Below are positions 7,479-15,922 of a stretch of 64,000 nt of DNA, piece after piece. The stretch covers positions 1 through 64,000 of the forward strand of contig NZ_SLVX01000013.1 in assembly GCF_004341885.1 (NCBI RefSeq), in the 5' to 3' direction. Origin of the DNA: Shinella granuli. GTDB taxonomy: Bacteria > Pseudomonadota > Alphaproteobacteria > Rhizobiales > Rhizobiaceae. Position 1 is the first letter of the stretch. Every line of letters begins with the position of its first letter. The position numbers and the translations under genes are program-made. The notes below the pieces were generated by a model. It saw only the letters and a program-made list of their open reading frames with translations. It did no database searches and was not told the origin of the DNA.

Positions 7479-7886
7479 ATGGCCGAAAAGAAAATCGGAT
7501 CGCAGACCTATCGGGTAGAGAAGATGCCCGCAACGGATGCAACCCGCAACCTCATCCGGCTGACCAAGCTCGTCGGCCCCGGCATTTCGAAGCTTTCGGC
7601 CGTGATGTCGAAGAGCGAGGACGTACGCGATGCCGCGGCACTTACCGCCATCGTCGACATCCTCATGGGCTCCGACGCCGACGACCTGACGAATTTCCTC
7701 GTGGAGATCGCCGAAAAGGCCGAGGTCAAGGACGGGAACGCCTATATGGGCGTCATCTATGACATTCACCCCGCCGATCTTGTCGAAGCGTTTCAGCTCG
7801 TCGCCTTCGTGCTGCAGGTGAACTACCGCGATTTTTTCGCCGGAAAGCTGGCAGGCCTTATGTCAGCGGTGAAGCCGGCGGCCTGA
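7479..7886 (+). CDS. Tail assembly chaperone (short form)
   Basis: This 135-residue protein lies directly before the tape measure gene, where the tail assembly chaperones of long-tailed phages are encoded. The helical sequence (RNLIRLTKLVGPGISKL, LTAIVDILMG, LVEAFQLVAFVLQVNYRDFF) fits the G-type component. It would coat the tape measure during tube polymerisation. A GGAG stands eight bases before the ATG. A slippery heptamer near the 3' end allows a longer product in the -1 frame; without slippage translation ends at the TGA shortly after. Confidence 0.75.
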   Translation: MAEKKIGSQTYRVEKMPATDATRNLIRLTKLVGPGISKLSAVMSKSEDVRDAAALTAIVDILMGSDADDLTNFLVEIAEKAEVKDGNAYMGVIYDIHPADLVEAFQLVAFVLQVNYRDFFAGKLAGLMSAVKPAA

Positions 7887-8092
7887 CGCCCCAACAGGTC
7901 GAGCGCATCGCGCCGACCTTGTCCGAAGAGATGTACATCTGGCGCCCGATCCTCGCCGATCCCCGGATGTGCGAATACATCGACCTCAACACCCGCCTCA
8001 CAATCGATGATCTCGCCAACTTCCATGAGGCTCTGGACCTCAAGGAAGCCATCCACGAGCACGCCCGCAAGGAACAGGAACGGAAACGATGA
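7479..8092 (+). CDS. Tail assembly chaperone long form by -1 frameshift (GT-type)
   Basis: Slippage back one base at T TTT TTC (7832-7838) after 120 codons would continue in a frame that stays open for 84 more residues, to a TGA overlapping the tape measure start. The added part contains LTPQQVERIAPTLSEEMYIWRPILADPRM and a charged helix ending KEQERKR, the normal look of the second chaperone. It has no good start of its own. The 204-residue product matches the G/GT pattern of lambda-like and other long-tailed phages. Frameshifting itself is inferred, not shown. Confidence 0.75.
7832..7884 (+). promoter_or_regulatory. Programmed -1 frameshift signal with possible pseudoknot
   Basis: The heptamer T TTT TTC is in the correct frame for tandem slippage. 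Eight bases downstream GCTGGC (7847-7852) can pair with GTCAGC (7862-7867). The loop base run AGGCC (7853-7857) is complementary to GGCCT (7880-7884), so an H-type pseudoknot can be drawn. Spacing and geometry are those expected for a stimulatory element. The pairing was found by eye and no folding energy was computed. Confidence 0.65.
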
Positions 8093-10335
8093 TCGTTGAA
8101 GAACTGATTGCCTTGCTGGGCTTCGACCTGAAGGGCGAGGAGAACCTTCGCCGCTTCACGGGTGGGCTTCAGAAGGCGACGGGCGTGCTGGCAGCCTTTG
8201 CCGCGCGTGCCGCCGTCTTCGCAGCCGCCGCGGCTACGGCGATTGGTGCCGGCGTCGGCAAGCTCGGTATTGATGCGGTCAAGGTGGGCTCCACTTTCGA
8301 AGACCTGTCTGCCACGCTGGAGACGATCGAGGGCAGTTCGGACAAAGCGAAGCAGTCGCTGGCATGGATTCAGGACTTTGCGACCAAGACGCCATATGAC
8401 CTTCAGCAGGTATCCGAGGCCTTCGTCCGTCTAAAGGCGAACGGCCTGGAGCCGCAGGAGGGGCTTCTCCGTAGCATCGGCGATGCGAGCTCCGCCATGG
8501 GCAAGTCGCTCATGGATGGCGTCGAGGCCATCGCCGACGCGGTACGGGGCGAGAACGAGCGTCTGAAAGAACTCGGCATCAATGCGACCGTTGCCGGCCA
8601 GAAGGTCACCTATTCGTGGTCCCAGAACGGCAAGACCATGACGAAGACCGTCAAGAAGGATGCGGCCGAGATCCAGGCCGCGCTTCAAGGCATCTTCGAT
8701 AGCCGCTTCCTCGGCGCGATGGAGAAGCGCTCCACGACGTTCTCGGGCATCGTCGCCAACCTGGGCGACATGTGGACGAACTTCCTGCTCCGCATCTCGG
8801 ATGCCGGCCTTCTGAAATGGGTGAAGACGCAGTTCAAGGCTGTGCTCGATACAATCGAGGCGATGGTCGCCGATGGTTCGCTGGATGCGCTCGCGAAGAA
8901 GATATCCGACACGTTGGTCGAGACCGGAGAGGCCGTAAAGGCCCTGTTCAAGGGGTTCTCCGTCGCCGACATTGCTGATTTTGTGTCCGGCGCGCTGCGG
9001 TTCATGTCCGCGATTGGCCGTGTCGTGAAAAGCGTGCTCCAGGCTGTGACGGGCATTGGCAAGTTTGTCTCCAGCCTGCTTGGGCTAAAGTCTGCATGGA
9101 AGGGCGTCCTTATCGCTGTCGGCGCCGCCGGGCTGATCTTCGCGCCGTTTGTAACCGCAGTCGCAGCAATCATGCTGGCCATTGACGATTTCATCGCATG
9201 GCTCGACGGTCGTAAAAGCCTCATAGGTAAGGCGCTCGACGCCATTGAGGAGCTGTTTGCCTCGTGGGGCATCGATCTCGATTTGTCACCGGAAGCCATC
9301 GGGCGGGCCATCACTGGCGTCGTGGATAGCCTCAAGAGCGGTTACAATGAGATCGCCTCCGTCCTCTCCAGCATCAAAGATGCGATCGGCCGAGTAACCC
9401 TGACAGAGACGTTTCAGTCGTGGTCCGGGACATCCGAGCGGCTCGGCACGTCGATGGCCACCCTTGCAAAGGGCCTGGGTGACGCCGCTGATGCGCTGCT
9501 CAAGTTCTTTGCGTCTATCTCGCCAAACGGCTCTTCCGATAAGGGAGAGGCTGCACTTGCCACATTGGGCGGGTATCTGTCGCACATCACGAGCGGAACG
9601 ATAACTGGCGGCCTGGAGGTTCTGCGCGGGGCATTCGAATCCCTCGCAAACGTCTTCTCGACCTTCGGGACGAACCTTTCCCAGTTGGCGCAGGGCGATC
9701 TTTCCGGATTCGTTCAAACGCTGGCCGAAGGCGTCCAGCGCCAAGGGCAGATCATCAAGGACACCTTCGAAGGTGTTGTTCGGGCGTTCGCCCCAGACTT
9801 CAACTTCATCGACGCATGGAACCGCGTCGTGACGTTCTTTGAGGAGTTCATTGCGAAGATCGAGGTCATCGTCGGCAAGATCGAGGCGCTCGCGAAGCGT
9901 ATCGCCGACGCCTTCAACGCTGCTATCCCGGAACAGCCACAGTGGTGGAAGGATGTGTCGGACCAGAACCGGATCCGCGTCAATTCGTCTGAGGCGGGTT
10001 CGGCGATTGGTGGCATGGTGCCGCCGAAGAAGACCACCGGCGAACAAGCCATGCAGAACGTTGACAGCCTCCTGACGGCTATCGCTTCGGTGGCATCGAA
10101 GATCGAGAGTGTGACCGGCACGGGGGCGACCGATAAGGCCGTCGAGACTGTCGCCAACGACAACCGCGTTACCAACAACAACATCAGCATCTCGTCTCCG
10201 GTGACCGTCAACGCCACGACCAATGCCACGCCGTCCCAGATTGGCCAGGCAGCGGGTTCTGGCGTCCGCAGCGCCGGTGACACCGCACTCCGCAATCTCG
10301 CCGTAACGGCTAACCCTGGTGGTTCTGGACGATGA
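8089..10335 (+). CDS. Tail tape measure protein
   Basis: At 748 residues this is the longest phage gene in the window and sits right after the chaperones. The N-terminal part holds the tape-measure core (TFEDLSATLETIEG...AFVRLKANGLEPQEGLLRSIGDASSAMGKSL, then LKELGINATV). Hydrophobic segments occur near residues 33-57 and 335-370, a common pattern for proteins that enter the host membrane. The C-terminus ends in Asn/Thr-rich and Gly-rich stretches. It fixes tail length and is ejected before DNA. The ATG overlaps the stop of the frameshift product (ATGA). Confidence 0.9.
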   Translation: MIVEELIALLGFDLKGEENLRRFTGGLQKATGVLAAFAARAAVFAAAAATAIGAGVGKLGIDAVKVGSTFEDLSATLETIEGSSDKAKQSLAWIQDFATKTPYDLQQVSEAFVRLKANGLEPQEGLLRSIGDASSAMGKSLMDGVEAIADAVRGENERLKELGINATVAGQKVTYSWSQNGKTMTKTVKKDAAEIQAALQGIFDSRFLGAMEKRSTTFSGIVANLGDMWTNFLLRISDAGLLKWVKTQFKAVLDTIEAMVADGSLDALAKKISDTLVETGEAVKALFKGFSVADIADFVSGALRFMSAIGRVVKSVLQAVTGIGKFVSSLLGLKSAWKGVLIAVGAAGLIFAPFVTAVAAIMLAIDDFIAWLDGRKSLIGKALDAIEELFASWGIDLDLSPEAIGRAITGVVDSLKSGYNEIASVLSSIKDAIGRVTLTETFQSWSGTSERLGTSMATLAKGLGDAADALLKFFASISPNGSSDKGEAALATLGGYLSHITSGTITGGLEVLRGAFESLANVFSTFGTNLSQLAQGDLSGFVQTLAEGVQRQGQIIKDTFEGVVRAFAPDFNFIDAWNRVVTFFEEFIAKIEVIVGKIEALAKRIADAFNAAIPEQPQWWKDVSDQNRIRVNSSEAGSAIGGMVPPKKTTGEQAMQNVDSLLTAIASVASKIESVTGTGATDKAVETVANDNRVTNNNISISSPVTVNATTNATPSQIGQAAGSGVRSAGDTALRNLAVTANPGGSGR

Positions 10336-10916
10336 TACTGTTTCCCCGAACCATCGGGCCGATACCGGTCGATGCGGTGATCTCGGAAGTTATCGAAAGC
10401 CGCCTTCGCATTACCGAGCTGCCGGTCGAATTCGGCGCCGACATCACCGACCATGCCTATGTCGAGCCGAAGCGCATCACGATAGAGGGCGTGATTGGCG
10501 GCTCCACGAGCCGCTCCAGCAGCGGGGGAAGGGCAGTAGCGGTAGCAGGCTGGCAGGCACTCAAGTCGCTTCAGGAAAGCCGCGTGCCGTTCACTCTCGT
10601 TTCCGGGCTGGACGTTCATCGCAACACCCTGATCGAGAGCATCACAGCCGAGCGTGACAAGGACTATTCGATGGTCCTCAAGTTCACGGCAGAACTGCGC
10701 GAAATCCAGATCGTCAGTTCCTCGTATTCGGCTGGTGTGTCAGGCGCTCCCGACGATGGGCAGGCGAAGAAGCTGACCTCGAAAACGCTCGGCACGACGG
10801 ACACCGCCATCAAAGGCTCTCCCGATGTCATCCGGGGCGACATCTCGACCACGACCACGACGACCACAGCGACCACGACCGACACCGGTTCCATTCTCTA
10901 TGGGCTCGTAAACTGA
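10332..10916 (+). CDS. Dit-like baseplate/tail protein
   Basis: The 194-residue protein has the N-terminal domain of Dit-like tail proteins: a VDAVISEVIESRLRITELPVE strand pair, FGADITDHAYVEPKRITIEGVI, and a later SMVLKFTAELREIQIV strand. It would form the ring joining tube and baseplate hub. The C-terminus is a low-complexity Thr tract, encoded by repeated ACG/ACC codons near 10850-10880, that may be a flexible linker. ATG overlaps the tape measure stop by four bases. Confidence 0.75.
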   Translation: MILFPRTIGPIPVDAVISEVIESRLRITELPVEFGADITDHAYVEPKRITIEGVIGGSTSRSSSGGRAVAVAGWQALKSLQESRVPFTLVSGLDVHRNTLIESITAERDKDYSMVLKFTAELREIQIVSSSYSAGVSGAPDDGQAKKLTSKTLGTTDTAIKGSPDVIRGDISTTTTTTTATTTDTGSILYGLVN

Positions 10917-11221
10917 TGGCGTCACTCTACGAAATCCCGGTGCTGGACGCCCCCCGTCAGGTGTTCTCGACCATCATCAACGGCCGAAAGGTCACGATCC
11001 GCATGCGGTATTCGTCAATGGCGCAACGCTACTCGATGGACCTGTCCATTGATGAGACGACTGTGCTGACCGGACGGAAGATGGTGGCGAACGTCGACCT
11101 TCTTGAGCCTTTCGATCTCGGCATTGGCAAGCTCTTTGTCGTCGGACCGAAAGACCATACCGTCATCCCGACCATGGAGGCGTTCGCGGCCGGCCAGGTC
11201 AAGCTTTACAGCTACGTGTGA
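10916..11221 (+). CDS. Baseplate plug-like protein (Pam3 gp18-type)
   Basis: A 101-residue, mostly beta protein with strands QVFSTIINGRKVTIRMRYS and YSMDLSIDE, then a C-terminal hydrophobic end. This is the pattern of small proteins that plug the hub in simple contractile baseplates such as that of cyanophage Pam3. The gene lies between the Dit-like and hub genes, as in those phages. It starts on the last base of the previous stop. Confidence 0.6.
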   Translation: MASLYEIPVLDAPRQVFSTIINGRKVTIRMRYSSMAQRYSMDLSIDETTVLTGRKMVANVDLLEPFDLGIGKLFVVGPKDHTVIPTMEAFAAGQVKLYSYV

Positions 11222-11224
11222 TCC

Positions 11225-12067
11225 ATGGGGCAGAAATACCTTCGTATCGTCAAGGCCAGTTTCTCGGGCGGCGGCGGGAGCCTCGTCGTCACCGATCTGA
11301 AGATCGAGTTCGATATCGAAAAGACGATCTCAGGCGTTCCGAACGCGGGGACGGTGCGGGTCTATAACCTGAGTGCCGCTCACCGGCAGGCCGTCGGCAA
11401 GGAATTCGACAGCGTTCAGCTGGAGGCCGGCTATCAGGGCACAGGTACGGGCATCATCCTCAAGGGCAAAATCCGCGAGGTCTTTCATCAGCGCGATGAA
11501 ACGAACGTCATCACGGAAGTGAAGGTCGGCGACGGCGACGAGGCCGAGCGCAAGGGATATGTCGCAAAGACATGGCCGACGGGTACCAAGGTGAAGGATA
11601 TCGTTGAGGATATCCGACGCGAGGGGATGCCAGGGATCAGCCGCGGCGAACTCAAGGGGCTGGACGATCTGCCGACCACAAAGCGGCCGCTGACCTTGGT
11701 GAGCGGCACGCGGCGCGCCATGGACCAGCTTGGCCGGAGCCATAACTTCTACTGGAGCTACCAGAATGAGGCACTTGAGACGATCCCAGCCGACGGATAC
11801 CTCGACCAGCGCGTCGTTATCTCCGCGCAGACGGGCATGATTGGTGTGCCGACGGTGACCGATAGCGGGATCAGTGTCCAATGCCTCCTAGACCCCGCGA
11901 TCCGGCCGAACCGGCTGATCGAGGTGATTTCCGATGTCCTCGACATGAACGGGAAGCCCGGCACATATCGGGTCAACGGGCTCCGGTACTACGGCGACAA
12001 TATGGATGGTGACTTCAACGTCGATGTCGAAGGGCAGACGCTCTCCGGTGGAAAGGTCTCGGGCTGA
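11225..12067 (+). CDS. Baseplate hub protein
   Basis: The 280-residue protein resembles the hub proteins of simple contractile tails (gp27/gpD-like): N-terminal LKIEFDIEKTISGVPNAGTVRVYNLS, a strand with VQLEAGYQGTGTGIILKGKI, then a domain with TWPTGTKVKDIVEDI and a C-terminal RPNRLIEVISDVL...YRVNGLRYYGDN segment. It forms the trimeric adaptor between tube and spike. Neighbouring genes encode the plug and the spike, which fits. Confidence 0.8.
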   Translation: MGQKYLRIVKASFSGGGGSLVVTDLKIEFDIEKTISGVPNAGTVRVYNLSAAHRQAVGKEFDSVQLEAGYQGTGTGIILKGKIREVFHQRDETNVITEVKVGDGDEAERKGYVAKTWPTGTKVKDIVEDIRREGMPGISRGELKGLDDLPTTKRPLTLVSGTRRAMDQLGRSHNFYWSYQNEALETIPADGYLDQRVVISAQTGMIGVPTVTDSGISVQCLLDPAIRPNRLIEVISDVLDMNGKPGTYRVNGLRYYGDNMDGDFNVDVEGQTLSGGKVSG

Positions 12068-12714
12068 TGGTCGGTGTATTTGGCCGCGCAAACCGGCGGG
12101 TCGGCGAGGATGTTTATGGCATGGTCGCCGAATCCGAGCGCAACGACGTTGCGACGGAACTGCCGGCCCAGGTGAAATCCTTCGACGCGAAGAAACAGCA
12201 GGTCACGCTAAAGGTTCTGCACAAGCCCGTCTTCAATGGGCAGGAGGTCGATTTCCCCGATCTCCTTGAGGTGCCAGTCGATCTCCATCGTGGCGGGGGC
12301 TTCGTCATGTCCCTCCCGATCAAGGAGGGGGACACTGGTATGGTCCGCTTTGGGTCGCGGGATCAGGATAATTTCCAGACCTCGGGAGAGGCCAAGGCGG
12401 CCAACACCCGCCGGTTCCACTCCTTTTCCGATGGCCGCTTCGTGCCGGGCGCAAGCCCAGACAGCAAGGCAATGGCTGACTACGACGCCGACAACTTCTA
12501 TTTCGGGACCGACGATCACAAGAACGGGGTTCGCGTGACGCCGCAGGGGACCGTGGCAATCGAAGGCGCCGGAGAGAGCGCCTTCCAGATCATGGAAGAC
12601 CTGATGACGATCCTTGAGACCAGCAACGATATCGAGGGGCCGGGGTTCACGCCGGGTGTGCGTGCAGCAATCGCGGCCGTCAAGGCTCGACTCGCAAAGA
12701 TGAAATTTCGATGA
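12067..12714 (+). CDS. Baseplate spike protein (Gp138/gpV-like OB-fold)
   Basis: The 215-residue protein has an N-terminal OB-fold of the Gp138/gp5 type (ELPAQVKSFDAKKQQVTLKVLHKPV...EVPVDLHRGGGFVMSLPIKEGDTGMVRFG), then a beta region with RRFHSFSDGRFVPG, and a helical end. Such proteins form the central puncturing spike below the hub. It shares one base with the hub gene and overlaps the next by four, so hub, spike and gp25 are coupled. Confidence 0.8.
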   Translation: MVGVFGRANRRVGEDVYGMVAESERNDVATELPAQVKSFDAKKQQVTLKVLHKPVFNGQEVDFPDLLEVPVDLHRGGGFVMSLPIKEGDTGMVRFGSRDQDNFQTSGEAKAANTRRFHSFSDGRFVPGASPDSKAMADYDADNFYFGTDDHKNGVRVTPQGTVAIEGAGESAFQIMEDLMTILETSNDIEGPGFTPGVRAAIAAVKARLAKMKFR

Positions 12715-13073
12715 CTTACAAAGCGTTGTCACTCGATCTTACCACGCATGATCTGGAGATCACGAACAACTCGCTCGTGATCGTTACAGACGCACGGGCG
12801 GTGGCGCAGCGGGTGAAGCAACACCTTCGCCTGTTCGCCCGCGAATGGTTCCTCAATACCGAGGCGGGCGTGCCGTGGATCGAGTTCGTCTTCACCAAGC
12901 CTTTCGACCAGGCCACGGCCGAGGCGGTCATCAAGGACGCGATCATGCGCGTCCCCGGCGTGGTGGAGATCACCTCCTTCGCCATGGATTTCCGTCCTGA
13001 GCGGCGGCAGGCCGACGTCTACGATCTCCGGATCAGAACCGAGTTTGATGAAGAGGTGCTGGTGAATGTCTGA
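12711..13073 (+). CDS. Baseplate wedge protein, gp25/Mu gp46-like
   Basis: The 120-residue protein matches the gp25/W-like wedge group: ARAVAQRVKQHLRLFAREWFLNTEAGVPWIE, then a helix EAVIKDAIMRVPGVVEI and a C-terminal strand pair. It nucleates sheath assembly on the baseplate. It overlaps the spike gene at the start and the J-like gene by eight bases at the end, the usual neighbours. Confidence 0.85.
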   Translation: MTYKALSLDLTTHDLEITNNSLVIVTDARAVAQRVKQHLRLFAREWFLNTEAGVPWIEFVFTKPFDQATAEAVIKDAIMRVPGVVEITSFAMDFRPERRQADVYDLRIRTEFDEEVLVNV

Positions 13074-13962
13074 TTATGGCGTCGTCCCGACAGGGTTTGC
13101 CAGCAAGACGCTCGACGTCCTCCTGGCCGAGATTGAGCAGAAGAACGTCGACCGCTTCGGTTCCGATATCATTCAGGACGAGCAGTCTCCCCTTGGCCAG
13201 TTCAACGGACTGTTTGCCGACACCCTCGCCGATGTCTGGGAAACGTTCCTCAATCTATACCAGTCGTTTGATGTGGACGGCGCCGAAGGGCCGCACCTCG
13301 ACATCATCGGCAAGTTCCAGCGCCTGCAGCGTCTGACCGGCGAGCTCGACGTCGCTTTCCGCACGCGCATCACGAACGACGGCAAGACGGATATCAAGCT
13401 CTCGAAGCGGATCAACGACATTTCCGCCATCGACGGCGTCTCCTTCGCCTGGATCATAGAGAACTCCTCCCACGAGGCGAACAGCTACGGCATGCCGCCC
13501 CATTCGGTCGCTCACGCCGTCATCGGGGGCGACGATGAAGATGTGGCAAAGGTCATCTATGAGAACGCAATCGGCGGGATTGGGCTCTTCGGCGACTACC
13601 CGGTGTCGATCGAGGCCGATGGCTTTTGCCGGACCGTGCTTTTTATCCGCCCGATAGAGGTTCCGATCCGTGTCGAGCTTGATGTTCGCCACATCGCAGA
13701 CGCGTGCCAGTGCGCGCCGCCGTCAGTAGGCACCATCACTCAGTTCGTCATCGACGCCTTCGCGGGAGAGTGCGGCTATAAGAACGGCGACACCGTGACG
13801 GAAGACCGGATCGTGGCCGAGACGGCCCAGATAGGGAATATGAAGATCGTGGACTGCCGGATTGCCAAGGTGGCGAATTCGCAGCCGGCGGCCTCAATCG
13901 CGACGACGATCTATGAGCGCCCCGTCATCATCAGCCCGAACGTCATCGTAAGGTACGTCTGA
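13066..13962 (+). CDS. Baseplate J-like protein
   Basis: The 298-residue protein is a baseplate J family wedge subunit. Typical features are the N-terminal FASKTLDVLLAEIEQ, SPLGQFNGLFADTLADVWE, GPHLDIIGKFQRL and FRTRI, and the C-terminal ISPNVIVRYV. It dimerises with other wedge proteins to set the baseplate ring. The following gene begins on the last base of its stop. Confidence 0.88.
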   Translation: MSDYGVVPTGFASKTLDVLLAEIEQKNVDRFGSDIIQDEQSPLGQFNGLFADTLADVWETFLNLYQSFDVDGAEGPHLDIIGKFQRLQRLTGELDVAFRTRITNDGKTDIKLSKRINDISAIDGVSFAWIIENSSHEANSYGMPPHSVAHAVIGGDDEDVAKVIYENAIGGIGLFGDYPVSIEADGFCRTVLFIRPIEVPIRVELDVRHIADACQCAPPSVGTITQFVIDAFAGECGYKNGDTVTEDRIVAETAQIGNMKIVDCRIAKVANSQPAASIATTIYERPVIISPNVIVRYV

Positions 13963-14654
13963 TGGTTTGCCCCGATCCCGCGCTGCTGGTCGAGAGCAAG
14001 CTCGACAAGATCGCTGATGAATACCGTGAAAGCCCCAGGCTTCTCGGCTTCATCCGTGACCGCCTTGCCGAGCCGGCCGCCGTCAACGAACTGGCGTGCT
14101 CGCTCCTCGACTACTTCGACATCGACACGGCCGTCGGCGACCAACTGACCATCATCGGCAAGGCCCTTGGCTGGCCCCGGTGCCATTGCAGAGGCCAGCG
14201 CCGCCCGGTGTTTGGCTTTGCCTGCGAGGACGAGTGCGGCCCGCCGGTAGTCCCGATCGGCGGTTTCTGCGAAGCGGAATGGGATTGCGGGGATGGCCCG
14301 GACTATATCGAGTTCTGCTTCACCGACGACGAGCTTTACCGCGGCTTCGTAAAAGCCCGCCGTTGGGCCATAGCTGGCGATTACACCCACCAGGGTATCA
14401 CGATGGCCGCGCGGGACGCTTTCGGCCCGCAGGCCACGATAGGCAAGGAAGGCAACGGGGTGATCGAGATCCTGACCGGCCGCCTTCTGACCAACATCGA
14501 AATCTCGATTGCTCACCTCTACGAGCAGGCACTTCCGATCCCGCCCGGCGTGCGACTGGACATCTCGCATTCCAATGGCCCGGCCTTCGGGTTCGGGACC
14601 GGGTGGGGCGGCTTTTGCAACGGCTACTGGCCGGTTCCGATCAGACTCGATTAA
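13962..14654 (+). CDS. DUF2612 baseplate protein
   Basis: The 230-residue protein matches DUF2612, the tail protein placed after J-like proteins in simple contractile phages (equivalent to gpI or gp48). Visible are YFDIDTAVGDQLTIIGKALG near residue 55, a cysteine-rich insert (CHCRGQRR, CEDECG, CEAEWDCG), and VKARRWAIAGDYTHQGI. The cluster of about eight cysteines in the insert is notable for a cytoplasmically assembled protein and could bind metal. Likely links the wedge to the fibres. Confidence 0.8.
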   Translation: MVCPDPALLVESKLDKIADEYRESPRLLGFIRDRLAEPAAVNELACSLLDYFDIDTAVGDQLTIIGKALGWPRCHCRGQRRPVFGFACEDECGPPVVPIGGFCEAEWDCGDGPDYIEFCFTDDELYRGFVKARRWAIAGDYTHQGITMAARDAFGPQATIGKEGNGVIEILTGRLLTNIEISIAHLYEQALPIPPGVRLDISHSNGPAFGFGTGWGGFCNGYWPVPIRLD

Positions 14655-14672
14655 CAACCTCACGAGGAAAAC

Positions 14673-15245
14673 ATGGCATTTCCAACGGACGGGCCGACTT
14701 GGGCCTCGGACGACGGCGCGGCTATTGACGTCCCGTCCTCCGCTGAAATCGCGCGCGGCTTCGACTGCGGCCTGGTCACTCCAGGGCGGTTCAACTACAT
14801 CATCCAGGCGCTTCAGGCTGCTGTTGCCGCGCTCTCGGCCGGCAATTTCGTCTCCCAGCTTCGCAGCATCGCGACAACGGAAGGCATCAAGGGGGGCGGA
14901 ACGCTTGAGAATGACCTGACGCTCTCCCTCGCGATCAACGATCTGCAGGCCGAAACGTCGATCGCCAATGACGACCTGATCGCGATCTATGACGCTTCGG
15001 CCGGCGCCCACCGCTCCATGACCCGTTCGGACTTCGTGCAGGGCCTTGGCGGCGACACCGGCGGCGGCCTGATCATCGGTGCCGACAATATTGGGACCGG
15101 GACGGGTGAATTCTTCTCCGGCGTCGACGGCGGGAACCTTGAGTTTCGCACGCTTGAGGCCGGCTCCGGCCTGAACGTCGTCATCGCCGGTGACAACGTT
15201 GTCGTATCGTTTGCCGACATGGGCTCCGCCCTGACTTTTGCGTGA
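14673..15245 (+). CDS. Tail fibre-like protein, baseplate-attachment part
   Basis: A 190-residue protein at the head of the fibre block. The N-terminus (FNYIIQALQAAVAALSAGNFVSQLRSIAT) is a helical stretch likely to trimerise. The rest has short repeated beta patterns (LTLSLAINDLQAETSIANDDLIAIYD, MTRSDFVQGL) common in fibre shafts, and a Gly-rich C-terminus. AGGAAA lies before the ATG. Role inferred from position and repeat pattern. Confidence 0.6.
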   Translation: MAFPTDGPTWASDDGAAIDVPSSAEIARGFDCGLVTPGRFNYIIQALQAAVAALSAGNFVSQLRSIATTEGIKGGGTLENDLTLSLAINDLQAETSIANDDLIAIYDASAGAHRSMTRSDFVQGLGGDTGGGLIIGADNIGTGTGEFFSGVDGGNLEFRTLEAGSGLNVVIAGDNVVVSFADMGSALTFA

Positions 15246-15253
15246 GGTGAGAC

Positions 15254-15922
15254 ATGGCAGCTTTTTCCCCATCCGCTGACAAGCTCATCACCTCGGCAAC
15301 CGGGAAGCTGGGCGATGCCCTCCCGGTTGATGGTCGCGACGTCCTCGCGCGCCTCCTGCTCGATCTCGGCTTCTCGCAGATCACCGGCAGCAATACGCCG
15401 CCCACGGATCAGTCCGTGCTCTGGTGGCACATCGATGTGAAGCAGGCCAAGCGCTACAACCCGGCGCTGGGCAACTGGTTCGCGCTCACGCCCAATCAGC
15501 ATTCCATGCACCTGTTCCAGCGCTTGATCGCCGGGGCGGGGGTAGAGGTCACGCTCGACGACAACGACACGCTGGCCTTTTGGGATGTTTCCGCCGTCGA
15601 CGGCAAAAAGGTGACCGTTGGAAGCTTGAGCGCCCAAGTCATTCGACGACTCACCGTCGGCCGCCGCTTTTACTACAACACCGCGGGCGGCCCGCTCACC
15701 CACACTCTGCCGGCCGCCCCATCGGATGGCGACACCGTTCAGATTTACGATAAGGGCGGGAACTTCAAGGCGAACAACCTGACGATTGGCCGAAATGGCA
15801 AGACCATCAAGGGAAGCGCCACCGATCTTATCTGCGACGTCTCCAATGTCACCGTCGAGCTACAGTTCATTGCCGCTGACGGCGATTGGCGGATTACCCT
15901 CTTGGCAAGGAGCTTTGCATGA
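15254..15922 (+). CDS. Tail fibre-like protein with C-terminal beta domain
   Basis: A 222-residue protein. An N-terminal adaptor-like part with LLWWH-type residues (SVLWWHIDVKQAKRYNP) leads to a C-terminal beta domain (HTLPAAPSDGDTVQIYDK...NLTIGRNGKTIKG...ADGDWRI). This C-terminal domain resembles that of the fibre gene starting at 16615, suggesting shuffling or duplication of a tip or trimerisation module. It overlaps the following gene by four bases. Confidence 0.6.
   Translation: MAAFSPSADKLITSATGKLGDALPVDGRDVLARLLLDLGFSQITGSNTPPTDQSVLWWHIDVKQAKRYNPALGNWFALTPNQHSMHLFQRLIAGAGVEVTLDDNDTLAFWDVSAVDGKKVTVGSLSAQVIRRLTVGRRFYYNTAGGPLTHTLPAAPSDGDTVQIYDKGGNFKANNLTIGRNGKTIKGSATDLICDVSNVTVELQFIAADGDWRITLLARSFA

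Noticed and set aside
10845..10885. ACG/ACC repeat tract as a possible microsatellite or phase-variable element
   Set aside because: The repeat is imperfect, stays in frame as a Thr linker and is short; nothing points to length variation.
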